The notes under the pieces were generated by a model. That model did not search any database. It saw only the letters and a list, made by a program, of their open reading frames with translations, and was not told the DNA's origin. From Lolliginicoccus lacisalsi (GTDB taxonomy: Bacteria > Actinomycetota > Actinomycetes > Mycobacteriales > Mycobacteriaceae), in contig NZ_JACYWE010000003.1 of the NCBI RefSeq assembly GCF_014841105.1, positions 364,523 through 428,522 of the forward strand: DNA of 64,000 nt, in the 5' to 3' direction. A program made the position numbers and the translations under genes. This document shows positions 1 through 11,635 of the stretch, piece by piece; the first letter of the stretch is position 1, and every line of letters begins with the position of its first letter.

Positions 1-362
1 GCGGCTGCGCGACCTCGGCGCTCTACCTCGCCGGCGAGGGGGCCGTCCCCTCCGACCGTGTGAAGATCCTCTCCACCGGCGGCATGCTCGATGCTGCCCG
101 CTCGACCGGCAAGCGCGAGGTCCTCGTCGCCACCGAGGTGGGCATGCTCCACCAGTTGCGCCGCGCCGCCCCCGATGTCGACTTCCGAGCCGTCAATGAC
201 CGCGCCTCCTGCAAGTACATGAAGATGATCACCCCCGCAGCCCTGCTCCGGAGCCTCGTCGAGGGCACCGATGAGGTGGAGGTGGACCCGCGCGTCGCGG
301 CAGCGGGGCGCAAGTCGGTGCAGCGGATGATCGAGATCGGCAACCCGGGCGGCGGCGAGTGA
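1..362 (+). CDS. nadA: Quinolinate synthase NadA, C-terminal part (5' end outside window)
   Basis: NadA condenses iminoaspartate, made by NadB, with dihydroxyacetone phosphate to give quinolinate, using a [4Fe-4S] cluster. Only about the last 119 codons lie in the window; the frame is open from base 3. Two expected cluster cysteines are visible, one in GCATSALYL at the left edge and one in NDRASCKYM near residue 70 of the visible part, and the latter matches the conserved C-terminal NadA block. The stop at 360-362 overlaps the GTG start of nadB by 4 bases, so the two are translationally coupled in a nadABC operon. The identification is firm from the motif and the neighbours. Confidence 0.93.
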   Translation, partial: GCATSALYLAGEGAVPSDRVKILSTGGMLDAARSTGKREVLVATEVGMLHQLRRAAPDVDFRAVNDRASCKYMKMITPAALLRSLVEGTDEVEVDPRVAAAGRKSVQRMIEIGNPGGGE

Positions 363-1951
363 CGATCCCCGCGCGGGATTGGGAGTGCGCGGCGGATGTC
401 GTCGTGGTGGGCGCGGGCATCGCCGGGCTCACCACGGCGCTCGGCGCGCGGGAGCGCGGACTGCGCGTCGTGGTGGTCGCGGCAACGACCACCGGGACCG
501 CCACGGCGCTCGCCCAGGGTGGTGTCGCGGTGGTCGACGGCGGCGACCCGCTCGACAGCCCGGGGCTGCATGTCGCGGACACGATCGCTGCCGGTGCGGG
601 GCTGGTCGAGCCTCGCGCGGCCCAGATGGTCGTCGCCTACGGCGCGGCAGCGGTCGCCACGCTCGTCCAGCGCGGTGCTCGCTTTGACCATGACGCGAAC
701 GGCACACTTCGGCGGACCATGGAAGGCGGTCACTCCCGCCCGCGCATCATCCATGCCGGGGGCGACGCCACGGGCGCCGAGATCCAGCGTGCCCTCGGTC
801 GCGCGGCGCACCACGAGCACCCCGGCATCGTCGTGCTCGGCGGCTCCACCGTCACCGATCTGGCAGTGCAGGCCGGCGTGGTGGCCGGCGCCAAGGTCGA
901 GGATGCGACGGGCGCCATCGGGATCATCCACGCGCCTGCCGTGGTGCTCGCCACGGGCGGCCTCGGGCAGTTGTACGAGGTCACCACCAATCCGTTGGGC
1001 TCGCGCGGTGACGGGATCGATCTCGCGCTGCGGGCCGGGGCCGCGGTGGCGGACATGGAGTTCGTGCAGTTCCACCCCACGATGCTGTACCTGCCGCGCA
1101 CGAGCGGCACGTGCCCGCTGATCAGCGAGGCCGTGCGGGGCGAGGGAGCGGTGCTTCGCGATCACGATGGCCAGCGGGTCACGGCCCCAGCGCGCGGGGG
1201 CGACCTCGCTCCGCGCGACATCGTTGCCCGCGCGATCGCCGACCGCATGGCCCGGACCAACACGCAGCACGTGTACCTCGACGCCCGGCATGTCGAGGGC
1301 TTCGCGCAGCGGTTCCCCACCATCACCCGGCTCTGCCGCTCGGAAGGGATCGAGCCCGCGCGCGATCTCATTCCCGTTGCGCCCGGCGCGCACTACCACT
1401 GCGGTGGAATCAGCACTGACCGGTCGGGCCGCACCACCGTCCCGGGCCTCTTCGCCGTGGGCGAGGTCGCGCGCACCGGCCTGCACGGCGCGAACCGGCT
1501 CGCGTCCAACAGCCTCCTCGAGGCCGCGGTGATGGGCGACCGGGTCGCCGAGGCGATCGCTGCTGAGGACCACGTGCCAGGCCGGGCCAGGCGCCGCGGA
1601 GGCAGCCTGCACCGGGCCACTGTCGAATGGCCCGCGTGCGCTCCCAGCACCATGCCGCTCGCCGATATCCCGCTGCGCGCCGTCCAGGGCCTCATGAGCC
1701 GGCATGCCGGTGTCGTGCGCGACGAGGTCGGGCTCGAGCACGCCGCGGGCAGGCTGGAGGACGCGTGGCACGGCCCCGCTCTGGTTGCTCGCGCGATCGT
1801 CCACGCGGCGCTGCACCGGCGCGAGACCCGCGGCTGCCATACCCGGAGCGATCATCCCCGCAGTGACCCAGCCGCAGCGCGGAGCACCACGATCCGCTTT
1901 GCCGACGGCATGATCATCACCGACGACCTGGAGGTTCCTGTCCATGCCTGA
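359..1951 (+). CDS. nadB: L-aspartate oxidase NadB
   Basis: Flavoprotein that oxidises L-aspartate to iminoaspartate, the first step of de novo NAD synthesis. The 530-residue protein opens with a Rossmann FAD motif, [15 protein letters not shown] (about residues 15-29). It keeps the succinate-dehydrogenase/fumarate-reductase-like middle (EFVQFHPT near 243, [12 protein letters not shown] near 256) and the late [14 protein letters not shown] block near 375. Length and layout are normal for NadB. The GTG start at 359 overlaps the nadA stop, and the 3' end overlaps nadC by 8 bases. A long open frame on the opposite strand is a by-product of GC-rich codon usage and is not a gene. Confidence 0.96.
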   Translation: MTIPARDWECAADVVVVGAGIAGLTTALGARERGLRVVVVAATTTGTATALAQGGVAVVDGGDPLDSPGLHVADTIAAGAGLVEPRAAQMVVAYGAAAVATLVQRGARFDHDANGTLRRTMEGGHSRPRIIHAGGDATGAEIQRALGRAAHHEHPGIVVLGGSTVTDLAVQAGVVAGAKVEDATGAIGIIHAPAVVLATGGLGQLYEVTTNPLGSRGDGIDLALRAGAAVADMEFVQFHPTMLYLPRTSGTCPLISEAVRGEGAVLRDHDGQRVTAPARGGDLAPRDIVARAIADRMARTNTQHVYLDARHVEGFAQRFPTITRLCRSEGIEPARDLIPVAPGAHYHCGGISTDRSGRTTVPGLFAVGEVARTGLHGANRLASNSLLEAAVMGDRVAEAIAAEDHVPGRARRRGGSLHRATVEWPACAPSTMPLADIPLRAVQGLMSRHAGVVRDEVGLEHAAGRLEDAWHGPALVARAIVHAALHRRETRGCHTRSDHPRSDPAAARSTTIRFADGMIITDDLEVPVHA

Positions 1952-2819
1952 CCTTGCCATCGCGCTGGCGCCCGCGGAGATCGAGGAAGCGCGCGGTGTG
2001 GTCCGCGCCGCGCTCGACGAGGACCTGCGCTACGGCCCGGACATCACCTCGGAGGCCACGATCGCTGCCGGAGCGCGGCTGCGCGCGGACATCGTCACCC
2101 GGGCTGACGGAGTGATCGCGGGAACCGGCATCGCCGCGCTCGTGCTCGACGAGGTCCTCGGCGCGGGCAACTACGAGCTCGACATCCGTGCCGCCGATGG
2201 GGCGCGCGTCGCTCCTGGTGACGTCGTCCTCGCCATCGACGCGCCCGCGCGCGGCCTGCTCACCGCCGAGCGCACCATGCTCAACCCGATGTGCCATCTG
2301 TCGGGCATCGCCACCGAGACGGCCCGCTGGGTCGACGCGATCGACGGGACCGGGGCGAGGATCCGCGATACCCGCAAGACTCTGCCGGGGCTCAGGCTGC
2401 TGCAGAAGTACGCCGTCCGGGCCGGTGGTGGCGAGAACCACCGCATGGGCCTCGGTGACGCGGCCCTGATCAAGGACAATCATGTTGCCGCGACGGGATC
2501 CGTCGTCGCGGCGCTCGACGCGGTGCGCGCGCGCCATCCGGGCGTGCCATGCGAGGTGGAGGGCGATTCGCTCGAGCAGCTTGACGAGGTGCTCGCAGCC
2601 GGGGCGGAGCTCGTGCTGCTCGACAACTTTCCCGTCTGGCAGACTCAGATCGCCGTGCAGCGCCGCGACCGCAGCGCCCCCGCCACCAAGCTCGAGTCCT
2701 CCGGGGGCCTGAGCATCGATGTGGCCCGCGACTATGCCGGGACGGGTGTCGATTACCTCGCCATTGGCGCGCTCACCCACTCGGTATCGGTGCTCGATCT
2801 CGGGCTCGACATTCCCTGA
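1944..2819 (+). CDS. nadC: Nicotinate-nucleotide pyrophosphorylase (carboxylating) NadC
   Basis: Converts quinolinate and PRPP to nicotinate mononucleotide, CO2 and PPi, completing the nadABC pathway. The 291-residue protein has the family hallmarks: TRKTLPGLR near residue 145, the substrate-binding block GGGENHRMGLGDAALIKDNH near 160-180, EVEGDSLEQL near 207 and SSGGLSIDVARDYAGTGVDYLAIGALTHS at the end. The ATG at 1944 lies inside the last codons of nadB (8-base overlap), so it is co-translated. Cytoplasmic hexamer in the known family. Confidence 0.96.
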   Translation: MPDLAIALAPAEIEEARGVVRAALDEDLRYGPDITSEATIAAGARLRADIVTRADGVIAGTGIAALVLDEVLGAGNYELDIRAADGARVAPGDVVLAIDAPARGLLTAERTMLNPMCHLSGIATETARWVDAIDGTGARIRDTRKTLPGLRLLQKYAVRAGGGENHRMGLGDAALIKDNHVAATGSVVAALDAVRARHPGVPCEVEGDSLEQLDEVLAAGAELVLLDNFPVWQTQIAVQRRDRSAPATKLESSGGLSIDVARDYAGTGVDYLAIGALTHSVSVLDLGLDIP

Positions 2820-2915
2820 CGACACAGTGCCCGAATGATGGCCTTGGTCACGTTGTCCCGCTTGCCGCGGCCGAGCCCTTGTCGCCCCTGCTGCCGCGGG
2901 GTACCTTCCGCAGTC

Positions 2916-3407
2916 ATGGACACTTCACGCAGCGCCAATCGCTTGCCCGAGCTTCGGGGCACGGGCGTGCCCGCGGTCGCTGGTGACGATGCCATCGCGG
3001 TGGTGCGGGCCTTCCTTGCCGCGCTCGAGCGCGGCGATGTCGAGGCAGCGTCCCGAGGCCTGCACCCAGAGGTGGAGCTGCGCATCGTGCCGTTCCGGCC
3101 CATCGAGGGGATCGCCCCGGTGCTCCGGCAGCTGCGCAAGGCTGCCTCGCTGATCAGCAGCATGGACATCACGATCCACAGCATCGCTGCCAATGGCGAG
3201 ACCGTGCTCACCGAGCGCACCCATCGCATCGCCCTGCTCGGTTCCATCGAGCTCGAGTTCTGGATGTGCGGGACCTTCGAGCTCGCGGACGGGTCGATCG
3301 CGGTGTGGCGCGACCGGTTCGACCTCGCGGAGATGACCGCCTCGATGATCCGCGGCGTCGGCACAGCGCTGTCGCGGCTGCAGATCGAGCAATCGCCGCG
3401 CCGGTAG
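2916..3407 (+). CDS. NTF2-like / limonene-epoxide-hydrolase-like protein
   Basis: A 163-residue alpha+beta protein of the NTF2/SnoaL fold. The order AFLAALERGDVEAASRGLHPEVELRI, then TERTHRIALL, then CGTFELADGSIAVWRDRFDLAEM, matches the limonene-1,2-epoxide hydrolase (EphG-like) subfamily. Known catalytic residues of that family are an Arg-x-Asp pair and a later Asp in the WRDxFD motif; here the Arg (ERT) and WRDRFD are present, but the partner Asp of the Arg is His. Epoxide hydrolysis is therefore uncertain. Start 2916 is preferred over the upstream ATG at 2835 because a TACCTT box ends 8 bases before it (leaderless-type start) and homology begins after it. Confidence 0.75.
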   Translation: MDTSRSANRLPELRGTGVPAVAGDDAIAVVRAFLAALERGDVEAASRGLHPEVELRIVPFRPIEGIAPVLRQLRKAASLISSMDITIHSIAANGETVLTERTHRIALLGSIELEFWMCGTFELADGSIAVWRDRFDLAEMTASMIRGVGTALSRLQIEQSPRR

Positions 3408-3449
3408 GGCCCTGCCCGCCACGATTGCCGCCGGCCCGCCGCGGACCCG

Positions 3450-3455
3450 TATCCT
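3450..3455 (+). promoter_or_regulatory. Candidate -10 element of the his operon
   Basis: TATCCT lies 33 bases before the hisD ATG, followed by a short leader that carries the ribosome-binding site AGGAAGG (about 3476-3482). The spacing would place transcription start near 3462. No convincing -35 hexamer is visible, as is common in actinobacteria. Inferred from sequence only. Confidence 0.4.
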
Positions 3456-3488
3456 GGTTGGGTAAGCGACCCTTCAGGAAGGACCCGC

Positions 3489-6597
<3,109 letters not shown>

Positions 6598-6610
6598 GGG
6601 CGGGAGCGCG

Positions 6611-6772
6611 ATGAGCGCCACCGTGATGTACCTGTTGTTCATGGCCGCGGGCTTCCTCCTGGGAGGGGCCATCGCGCTGTGGCGGACCAACCGCTTCCTC
6701 TCCGGCGTGCTCGCCGCGACAGCGGTGATCTGCGGCGTCGCGGCCGCACTGCGATTGCTGGAGGTCCTATGA
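6611..6772 (+). CDS. Small two-helix membrane protein within the his operon
   Basis: A 53-residue protein with two predicted transmembrane stretches, [19 protein letters not shown] (about 5-23) and [22 protein letters not shown] (about 29-50), joined by a short Arg-containing loop. I do not recognise a named family, although my recollection is that mycobacteria also have a small hypothetical gene here. The start has a GGGAGCG ribosome-binding site, and its stop overlaps the hisH ATG as ATGA, which strongly supports real translation. Function unknown; cytoplasmic membrane. Confidence 0.75.
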   Translation: MSATVMYLLFMAAGFLLGGAIALWRTNRFLSGVLAATAVICGVAAALRLLEVL

Positions 6773-7410
6773 CAACCCCTGCGCCGAGCGTGGCGATCCT
6801 CGACTACGGCTCGGGCAACCTGCGGTCCGCGCAGCGCGCGCTCGACCGGGTGGGAGCCCGCACCGTCGTGACGACCGACGCCAGCGAGGCGCTCGATGCC
6901 GATGGCCTCGTCGTGCCGGGCGTGGGTGCCTTCGCCGCCTGCATGGAGGGCCTGACAGCCGTGCGGGGCGATCGCATCATCGGGCGCCGCCTGGCCGGTG
7001 GCCGACCGGTCCTCGGCATCTGCGTGGGCATGCAGGTGCTGTTCGAGCGTGGCATCGAGTTCGGCATCGAGGCCGAGGGGTGCGGGGAATGGCCTGGCAC
7101 TGTCGACCGGCTGCATGCCGAGGTGCTGCCGCACATGGGCTGGAACACCGTCGAGGCACCCCGGGGCAGCGTTCTGTTCGAGGGGCTGCCCGAGGACACC
7201 CGCTTCTACTTCGTGCACACCTATGCGGCGCAGTCGTGGGAGATGGAGCCCTCCGACTTCATCGCGCCGCCGAAGCTCACGTGGGGCGACTACGGAGGCC
7301 GTTTCCTCGCGGCGGTGGAGAACGGCCCGCTCTCGGCGACCCAGTTCCACCCGGAGAAGTCCGGCGATGCTGGTGCGCACCTGCTGGAGAACTGGGTGAG
7401 ATCCCTATGA
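6769..7410 (+). CDS. hisH: Imidazole glycerol phosphate synthase glutaminase subunit HisH
   Basis: Class I glutamine amidotransferase subunit that hydrolyses glutamine and channels ammonia to HisF. In 213 residues the triad elements are clear: the nucleophile Cys in [12 protein letters not shown] (about residue 85) and the His-Glu pair in TQFHPEKSG (about 192-194). The N-terminus [17 protein letters not shown] is typical. The ATG at 6769 overlaps the stop of the upstream small membrane protein, and the 3' end overlaps the next small gene. Its partner hisF lies three genes downstream. Confidence 0.96.
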   Translation: MTTPAPSVAILDYGSGNLRSAQRALDRVGARTVVTTDASEALDADGLVVPGVGAFAACMEGLTAVRGDRIIGRRLAGGRPVLGICVGMQVLFERGIEFGIEAEGCGEWPGTVDRLHAEVLPHMGWNTVEAPRGSVLFEGLPEDTRFYFVHTYAAQSWEMEPSDFIAPPKLTWGDYGGRFLAAVENGPLSATQFHPEKSGDAGAHLLENWVRSL

Positions 7411-7676
7411 GGGCCAGCGAGGGACCTGCCGGGGAGTTCTCGATGGCCCGGCTCGCGCTGTTCTCCCTTGGTGCGGGTTCGCTGGTGCTGCTTGGGGCGG
7501 CCGCGATCATCCTGCTGGCGCAGCCCTCTCCGGTGATCGGGCTAGTGATCGGGCTGGTGGGGCTGGGAGCGTCCGTGGCGGCGGTGGGGCTCGTGTCGAC
7601 CACGATGACGCGCCGTGCGCTCGGGCCGCACGGTCCGGAGCAGCGAGGTTCGGTGAAACCCGGGCCGAGCGACTAG
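7407..7676 (+). CDS. Small two-helix membrane protein between hisH and hisA
   Basis: An 89-residue protein with two hydrophobic segments, [23 protein letters not shown] (about 16-38) and [21 protein letters not shown] (about 43-63), and a basic, Pro/Gly-rich C-terminal tail. The start ATG overlaps the hisH stop (ATGA), indicating translational coupling. An internal ATG at 7443 (MARLALF) is an alternative start. No family is recognised. It is the second small membrane protein embedded in the his operon. Confidence 0.7.
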   Translation: MRASEGPAGEFSMARLALFSLGAGSLVLLGAAAIILLAQPSPVIGLVIGLVGLGASVAAVGLVSTTMTRRALGPHGPEQRGSVKPGPSD

Positions 7677-7687
7677 GGTTGTCGCCC

Positions 7688-8422
7688 GTGAGTCTTGTGT
7701 TGTTGCCCGCGGTGGATGTCGCGGATGGTCAGGCTGTCCGGCTCGTGCAGGGAGAGGCGGGGAGCGAGACGAGCTATGGCTCTCCCCGCGATGCCGCGCT
7801 GCAGTGGCAGAACGATGGTGCCGAGTGGGTGCACCTGGTGGATCTGGACGCGGCGTTCGGCCGGGGCTCCAACCGCGAGCTGCTCGCCGAAGTGGTGGGC
7901 GAGCTCGATGTGAAGGTGGAGCTCTCCGGTGGCATCCGCGACGATGATTCGCTCGCGGCAGCGCTCGCGACGGGGTGCGCCCGGGTCAATCTCGGTACCG
8001 CGGCGATCGAGGATCCCGAGTGGTGCGCCCGCGCGATCGCCGAGCATGGCGAGCGCATCGCGGTCGGCCTGGACGTGAAGCTCATCGACGGGCAGTGGCG
8101 CCTGCGCGGGCGCGGCTGGGTCAGTGATGGCGGTGACCTCTGGGAGGTGCTCGAGCGGCTCGATCGGGACGGGTGCAGCCGCTACGTCGTCACCGATGTG
8201 ACCAAGGACGGCACGCTTACCGGACCGAACCTTGATCTGTTGCGCCAAGTGTGCGCCGCGACCGACGCTCCGGTGATCGCTTCCGGTGGTGTCTCGACCA
8301 TCGCGGACCTCGAGGCCATCGCGACGCTCGTCGAGGACGGGGTGGAGGGATCCATCGTGGGCAAGGCGCTCTACGCCGGACGATTCACGCTGCCCGAGGC
8401 GCTGCGCGCGGTCTCCCGGTAG
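7688..8422 (+). CDS. priA: Bifunctional phosphoribosyl isomerase PriA (HisA/TrpF)
   Basis: A (beta-alpha)8 isomerase that acts on ProFAR in histidine synthesis and, in actinobacteria, also on phosphoribosyl anthranilate in tryptophan synthesis. The 244-residue sequence matches actinobacterial PriA closely: [29 protein letters not shown] at the start, [15 protein letters not shown] near 46, [13 protein letters not shown] near 77, RLRGRGW near 140 and [18 protein letters not shown] near 166. The catalytic Asp residues (VDV and TDVTKDG) are present. No separate trpF lies in the trp cluster, as expected. The GTG at 7688 is preferred to TTG 7679 by homology and because a TAGGGT box ends 8 bases upstream. 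Confidence 0.92.
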   Translation: MSLVLLPAVDVADGQAVRLVQGEAGSETSYGSPRDAALQWQNDGAEWVHLVDLDAAFGRGSNRELLAEVVGELDVKVELSGGIRDDDSLAAALATGCARVNLGTAAIEDPEWCARAIAEHGERIAVGLDVKLIDGQWRLRGRGWVSDGGDLWEVLERLDRDGCSRYVVTDVTKDGTLTGPNLDLLRQVCAATDAPVIASGGVSTIADLEAIATLVEDGVEGSIVGKALYAGRFTLPEALRAVSR

Positions 8423-8433
8423 CGCGTTTCCCC

Positions 8434-9243
8434 ATGGCCCCCTTGGATACCACGACTCTCGATCGCCTCGCGGTCGAGGCATGCGAGGTCCTGGACGAGG
8501 CGTGGCCACGGTTCCTGGCCGGGCATGGCTCGCCCAGCGCCGTGTCGAAAGGTGACCGCGATTTCGCCACCGAGATCGATCTCGAGCTCGAGCGGTTCGT
8601 TGCCGCGCAGCTCGAGCGCCGCACCGGCATCGGCACCCACGGCGAGGAGTTCGGCGGCGACAGCCTGAGCGCGGGGCCCGTGTGGGTGCTCGACCCCATT
8701 GACGGGACGATGAACTACTCGCTGGGCCTGCCGTACGCGGGGATGCTGCTCGCACTGCTCGACGAGGGGCAGCCCGTGATCGGCCTGACCTGGTTGCCGC
8801 ATCTCGACGAGCGGATCTGGGCAGTCGTGGGCGGGGAGCTGATGCGCAACGGCGAGGCGCAGCCCCGCCTCGAGCCACGCTCGCTGCATCACAGCATGGT
8901 GGCCGTGGGCTCGTTCAACCTCGATAGCACGCGCGGATTGTCCGGCCGCTACCGGCTCGACCTGATCGGCGAGATCAGTCGCCGCAGCTCGCGGGTGCGG
9001 ATGCTCGGCGCGACCGGGGTGGATCTCGCCTACACCGCGACGGGCACGCTGGGCGCGACCATCAGCTTCGGGCATCATGTATGGGATCACGCCGCGGGGG
9101 TGGCGCTGGTGCGAGCGGCCGGCGGCATCGTGACGGATCTGGCGGGCGAGCCATGGACGGTGCGCTCGCGGTCGGTGCTCGCTGCCGCGCCGGGCGCGCA
9201 CGGGGAACTGCTGCGCCTCGCGGCATCGGTGCCCGGGCAATGA
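8434..9243 (+). CDS. impA: Inositol-monophosphatase-family phosphatase (ImpA-like; possible histidinol-phosphatase)
   Basis: A metal-dependent phosphatase of the IMPase superfamily, 269 residues. The metal-site motifs are visible: GTHGEEFGGD near residue 68, WVLDPIDGTMNYS near 88 and HHVWDHAAGVALVRAAGG near 210. Mycobacteria have impA at exactly this place between hisA and hisF. Its position inside the his operon makes histidinol-phosphate an attractive substrate, since the HisB here lacks a phosphatase domain, but that is inference; inositol phosphate is the classical assignment. It lies 11 bases after hisA and 65 before hisF. Confidence 0.85.
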   Translation: MAPLDTTTLDRLAVEACEVLDEAWPRFLAGHGSPSAVSKGDRDFATEIDLELERFVAAQLERRTGIGTHGEEFGGDSLSAGPVWVLDPIDGTMNYSLGLPYAGMLLALLDEGQPVIGLTWLPHLDERIWAVVGGELMRNGEAQPRLEPRSLHHSMVAVGSFNLDSTRGLSGRYRLDLIGEISRRSSRVRMLGATGVDLAYTATGTLGATISFGHHVWDHAAGVALVRAAGGIVTDLAGEPWTVRSRSVLAAAPGAHGELLRLAASVPGQ

Positions 9244-9308
9244 GGGGCCGAGGCAATGATGGGCTGTAGCGCGGCATCGCCGATGATAAGTGTGGTGAAG
9301 GAGAGCGG

Positions 9309-10082
9309 ATGAGCCTGGCAGTGCGAGTCATTCCATGCCTGGATGTCGACAACGGTCGTGTCGTCAAGGGCGTGAACTTCCAGAACCTGCGCGATGCCGG
9401 TGATCCCGTGGAGCTTGCCGCGGTGTACGACGCGCAGGGCGCTGATGAGCTGACGTTCCTCGACGTCACTGCTTCCACCGGTGATCGCGGCACGATGATC
9501 GACGTGGTGCGGCGCACCGCCGAGCAGGTGTTCATCCCGCTGACCGTGGGTGGCGGCGTCCGCTCGGTGGAGGATGTGAACCAACTCCTGCGCGCCGGGG
9601 CGGACAAGGTCAGCGTGAACACCGCGGCGATCCGTCGCCCGGAGCTGCTGCGCGAGCTGTCCACCAGGTTCGGCTCGCAATGCATCGTGCTCTCGGTCGA
9701 TGCCCGGACGGTGCCGGACGGGCAGGATGACACGCCGTCGGGCTGGGAGGTCACCACGCACGGGGGCAAGAAGGGCACCGGGATCGATGCGGTCGAGTGG
9801 GCCGTGCGCGGGGCGGAGCTCGGTGTGGGGGAGATCCTGCTCAACTCGATGGATGCCGACGGCACGAAGGCTGGCTTCGACCTGCCGATGATCCGGGCGG
9901 TTCGTGCAGCGGTGGCTATCCCGGTGATCGCGTCGGGCGGCGCGGGCACGGCGCGGCATTTCCCGCCCGCGGTGCACGCGGGCGCGGACGCTGTGCTCGC
10001 GGCGAGCGTCTTCCATTTCGGGGACATGACTGTTGGCGACGTCAAGGATGCGATGCGCGCGGATCGGATCGTGGTGCGATGA
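9309..10082 (+). CDS. hisF: Imidazole glycerol phosphate synthase cyclase subunit HisF
   Basis: TIM-barrel cyclase that joins PRFAR with ammonia delivered by HisH, giving imidazole glycerol phosphate and AICAR. The 257-residue protein begins with [20 protein letters not shown], the catalytic Asp region, and contains [17 protein letters not shown] near 76, [11 protein letters not shown] near 98 and [18 protein letters not shown] near 176 with the second catalytic Asp. A good ribosome-binding site, GAAGGAG, precedes the ATG. The 3' end overlaps hisI by 4 bases. Confidence 0.97.
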   Translation: MSLAVRVIPCLDVDNGRVVKGVNFQNLRDAGDPVELAAVYDAQGADELTFLDVTASTGDRGTMIDVVRRTAEQVFIPLTVGGGVRSVEDVNQLLRAGADKVSVNTAAIRRPELLRELSTRFGSQCIVLSVDARTVPDGQDDTPSGWEVTTHGGKKGTGIDAVEWAVRGAELGVGEILLNSMDADGTKAGFDLPMIRAVRAAVAIPVIASGGAGTARHFPPAVHAGADAVLAASVFHFGDMTVGDVKDAMRADRIVVR

Positions 10083-10459
10083 GCAGCAGCGAGATCGCGG
10101 CGGCGCGCCTGGATCCGGCGATCGCGGCGCGGCTGAAGCGCAATGCGGATGGCCTGGTGGCCGCGGTGGCGCAGGAGCGGAGCACCGGTGATGTGCTGAT
10201 GCTGGCGTGGATGGATGACCATGCGCTCGCCCACACCCTGGCGACCCGCAAGGGAACCTACTTCTCGCGCAGCCGGGGCGAGTACTGGGTCAAGGGGGAG
10301 ACCTCGGGCCATACCCAGCATGTGCATGAGGCGCGCATCGACTGCGATGGCGATACCGTGCTGCTCGTGGTCGATCAGGTAGGGCCGGCCTGCCACACGG
10401 GCGTGCACACCTGTTTCACGGGCGATGAGCGGGTGCTGCTGCCGCTCGTGCAGGACTAG
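10079..10459 (+). CDS. hisI: Phosphoribosyl-AMP cyclohydrolase HisI
   Basis: Zinc/magnesium enzyme that opens the purine ring of phosphoribosyl-AMP. This is the monofunctional 126-residue form; the HisE pyrophosphohydrolase is not in the window. The metal-binding cysteines are visible in [12 protein letters not shown] (about residue 88) and [12 protein letters not shown] (about 103-114), with the conserved [15 protein letters not shown] and [20 protein letters not shown] blocks. The ATG overlaps the hisF stop as ATGA. Last gene of the his cluster. Confidence 0.96.
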   Translation: MSSSEIAAARLDPAIAARLKRNADGLVAAVAQERSTGDVLMLAWMDDHALAHTLATRKGTYFSRSRGEYWVKGETSGHTQHVHEARIDCDGDTVLLVVDQVGPACHTGVHTCFTGDERVLLPLVQD

Positions 10460-10515
10460 ATCTCGAACCGGGTCCAGGCGCAGGCCCTGGCCTGCCGTGG
10501 GGCACACTAGGTGCC

Positions 10516-10695
10516 ATGCCTTTGATACAGATCTCCCAGACCCCGGGGCTTTCCGATGAGCAGAAGCGTGCCGCGATCGAGGCGGTGACGCAGGCGTACT
10601 GCGCCGCTACGGGCAAGAGCGAGAGCGCGGTGTGGGTCGTGATGACCGATGTGCCGCGCGCGAGCTGGGGCGTTGGTGGCGTGCCGCTGGGCTGA
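10516..10695 (+). CDS. 4-oxalocrotonate-tautomerase-family protein
   Basis: A very short, 59-residue enzyme. The translation starts M-P-L-I-Q-I-S-Q, which exposes the N-terminal proline used as catalytic base in this superfamily. It continues with GLSDEQKRAAIEAVTQAYCAATGKSESAVWVVMTDVPRASWGVGGVPLG; the ending WGVGG matches the W-x-x-G-G ending of 4-OT proteins. Substrate unknown; cytoplasmic hexamer in the known family. A CACACT box ends 7 bases before the ATG and there is no ribosome-binding site, suggesting a leaderless mRNA. The neighbouring extradiol dioxygenase hints at a role in aromatic or keto-enol chemistry. Confidence 0.8.
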   Translation: MPLIQISQTPGLSDEQKRAAIEAVTQAYCAATGKSESAVWVVMTDVPRASWGVGGVPLG

Positions 10696-10761
10696 GGCAG
10701 GCGATCCCAGGGCGTGTGATCCGGGGAATAGTTGCTGGACTTCCGTGGCCTGCTGGCGTGA

Positions 10762-10779
10762 TAATTGCGTAAGCAACTA
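10762..10779. promoter_or_regulatory. Palindromic operator candidate overlapping a -10 box upstream of the dioxygenase gene
   Basis: The 18-mer TAATTGCGTAAGCAACTA is an imperfect inverted repeat (14 of 18 positions agree with its own reverse complement) with arms TTGC/GCAA. It overlaps GATAAT (10760-10765), a likely -10, and ends just before the AGGAGG ribosome-binding site of the dioxygenase gene. This placement fits a repressor site, for example of a MarR-type dimer. No regulator gene is adjacent. Confidence 0.5.
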
Positions 10780-10791
10780 CTAGGAGGTTCG

Positions 10792-11568
10792 ATGGCCGCC
10801 CTGCCCGTACTATTCCTCAGCCACGGCGCGCCACCACTGGTCGACGACGCCCGCTGGGTCGGCCAGCTCCAGCGCTGGGCCCGCGCGCTGCCGCGACCCG
10901 CCAGCATCCTGATCGTCTCCGCCCACTGGGAATCCGCGCCATTGACCATCGGCGCCACCGCGGGCACGACCCCGCTCGTCTACGACTTCTGGGGCTTTCC
11001 GCAGCGCTTCTACGACGTGACCTACCCCGCCCCGGGCGCCCCCGGCCTCGCCGACCTCGTCGAATCCCTCGTGCCCGACCCGCTCGAGGTGGCCCGCCAG
11101 CCCCATCGCGGCCTCGACCATGGTGCCTACGTGCCGCTGACCGTCATGTACCCCGAGGCCGACATCCCGGTGCTGCAGATATCGCTGCCCACCCTCGAGC
11201 CCCACGCGCTCCTGTCCCTCGGCGAGCGCCTCCGCCCCCTGCGCGAGCAAGGCGTGCTCATCATCGGCTCCGGCTTCACCACCCACGGCCTGCCCTACCT
11301 CACAGACCCCACCGCCGGCGCCTCCCCGCCCGGATGGTCCAGCGAGTTCGACCACTGGACCGCCGAGACGCTCGCGCGCGGTGATCTCGACACTCTCCTC
11401 GATTTCCGCCACTCCGCCCCCGGCATGCCCTACGCGCACCCCAGTACCGAGCATTTCGCGCCGCTGTTCGTCGCGCTAGGCGCCTCGAGCGACCCCGAGC
11501 AGGCGCCCGAGCAGGTCATCGACGGATACTGGATGGGCCTGGCCAAGCGCTCCATCCAGCTCTCCTGA
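10792..11568 (+). CDS. Class III extradiol ring-cleavage dioxygenase (DODA/LigB family)
   Basis: A 258-residue non-heme metal enzyme of the 4,5-DOPA dioxygenase/LigB type, which opens catechol-like rings. Family blocks are present in order: [13 protein letters not shown] near residue 5, [10 protein letters not shown] near 39, [20 protein letters not shown] near 62, [28 protein letters not shown] near 103 and [11 protein letters not shown] near 157; the His residues in these blocks are the presumed metal ligands. AGGAGG five bases before the ATG fixes the start. The substrate cannot be told from sequence. A palindrome over its promoter suggests it is repressed until needed. Confidence 0.87.
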   Translation: MAALPVLFLSHGAPPLVDDARWVGQLQRWARALPRPASILIVSAHWESAPLTIGATAGTTPLVYDFWGFPQRFYDVTYPAPGAPGLADLVESLVPDPLEVARQPHRGLDHGAYVPLTVMYPEADIPVLQISLPTLEPHALLSLGERLRPLREQGVLIIGSGFTTHGLPYLTDPTAGASPPGWSSEFDHWTAETLARGDLDTLLDFRHSAPGMPYAHPSTEHFAPLFVALGASSDPEQAPEQVIDGYWMGLAKRSIQLS

Positions 11569-11635
11569 GCCTTGCTGCGGCCCGCGCGGCTCCACCGGTT
11601 GTGACGCGCGCGGCCCGTCCTGCAAGGATGGGGGC

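Noticed and set aside
23-1960. Long open frame of 645 codons on the minus strand opposite nadB
   Set aside because: It is antisense to a clear nadB, has no family motif, and is expected from third-position GC bias.
11569-11635. Possible trp attenuator or leader peptide upstream of trpE
   Set aside because: Only 67 bases, no Trp codons in a short frame, and no alternative hairpins; a near-start -10-like AAGGAT makes a leader unlikely.
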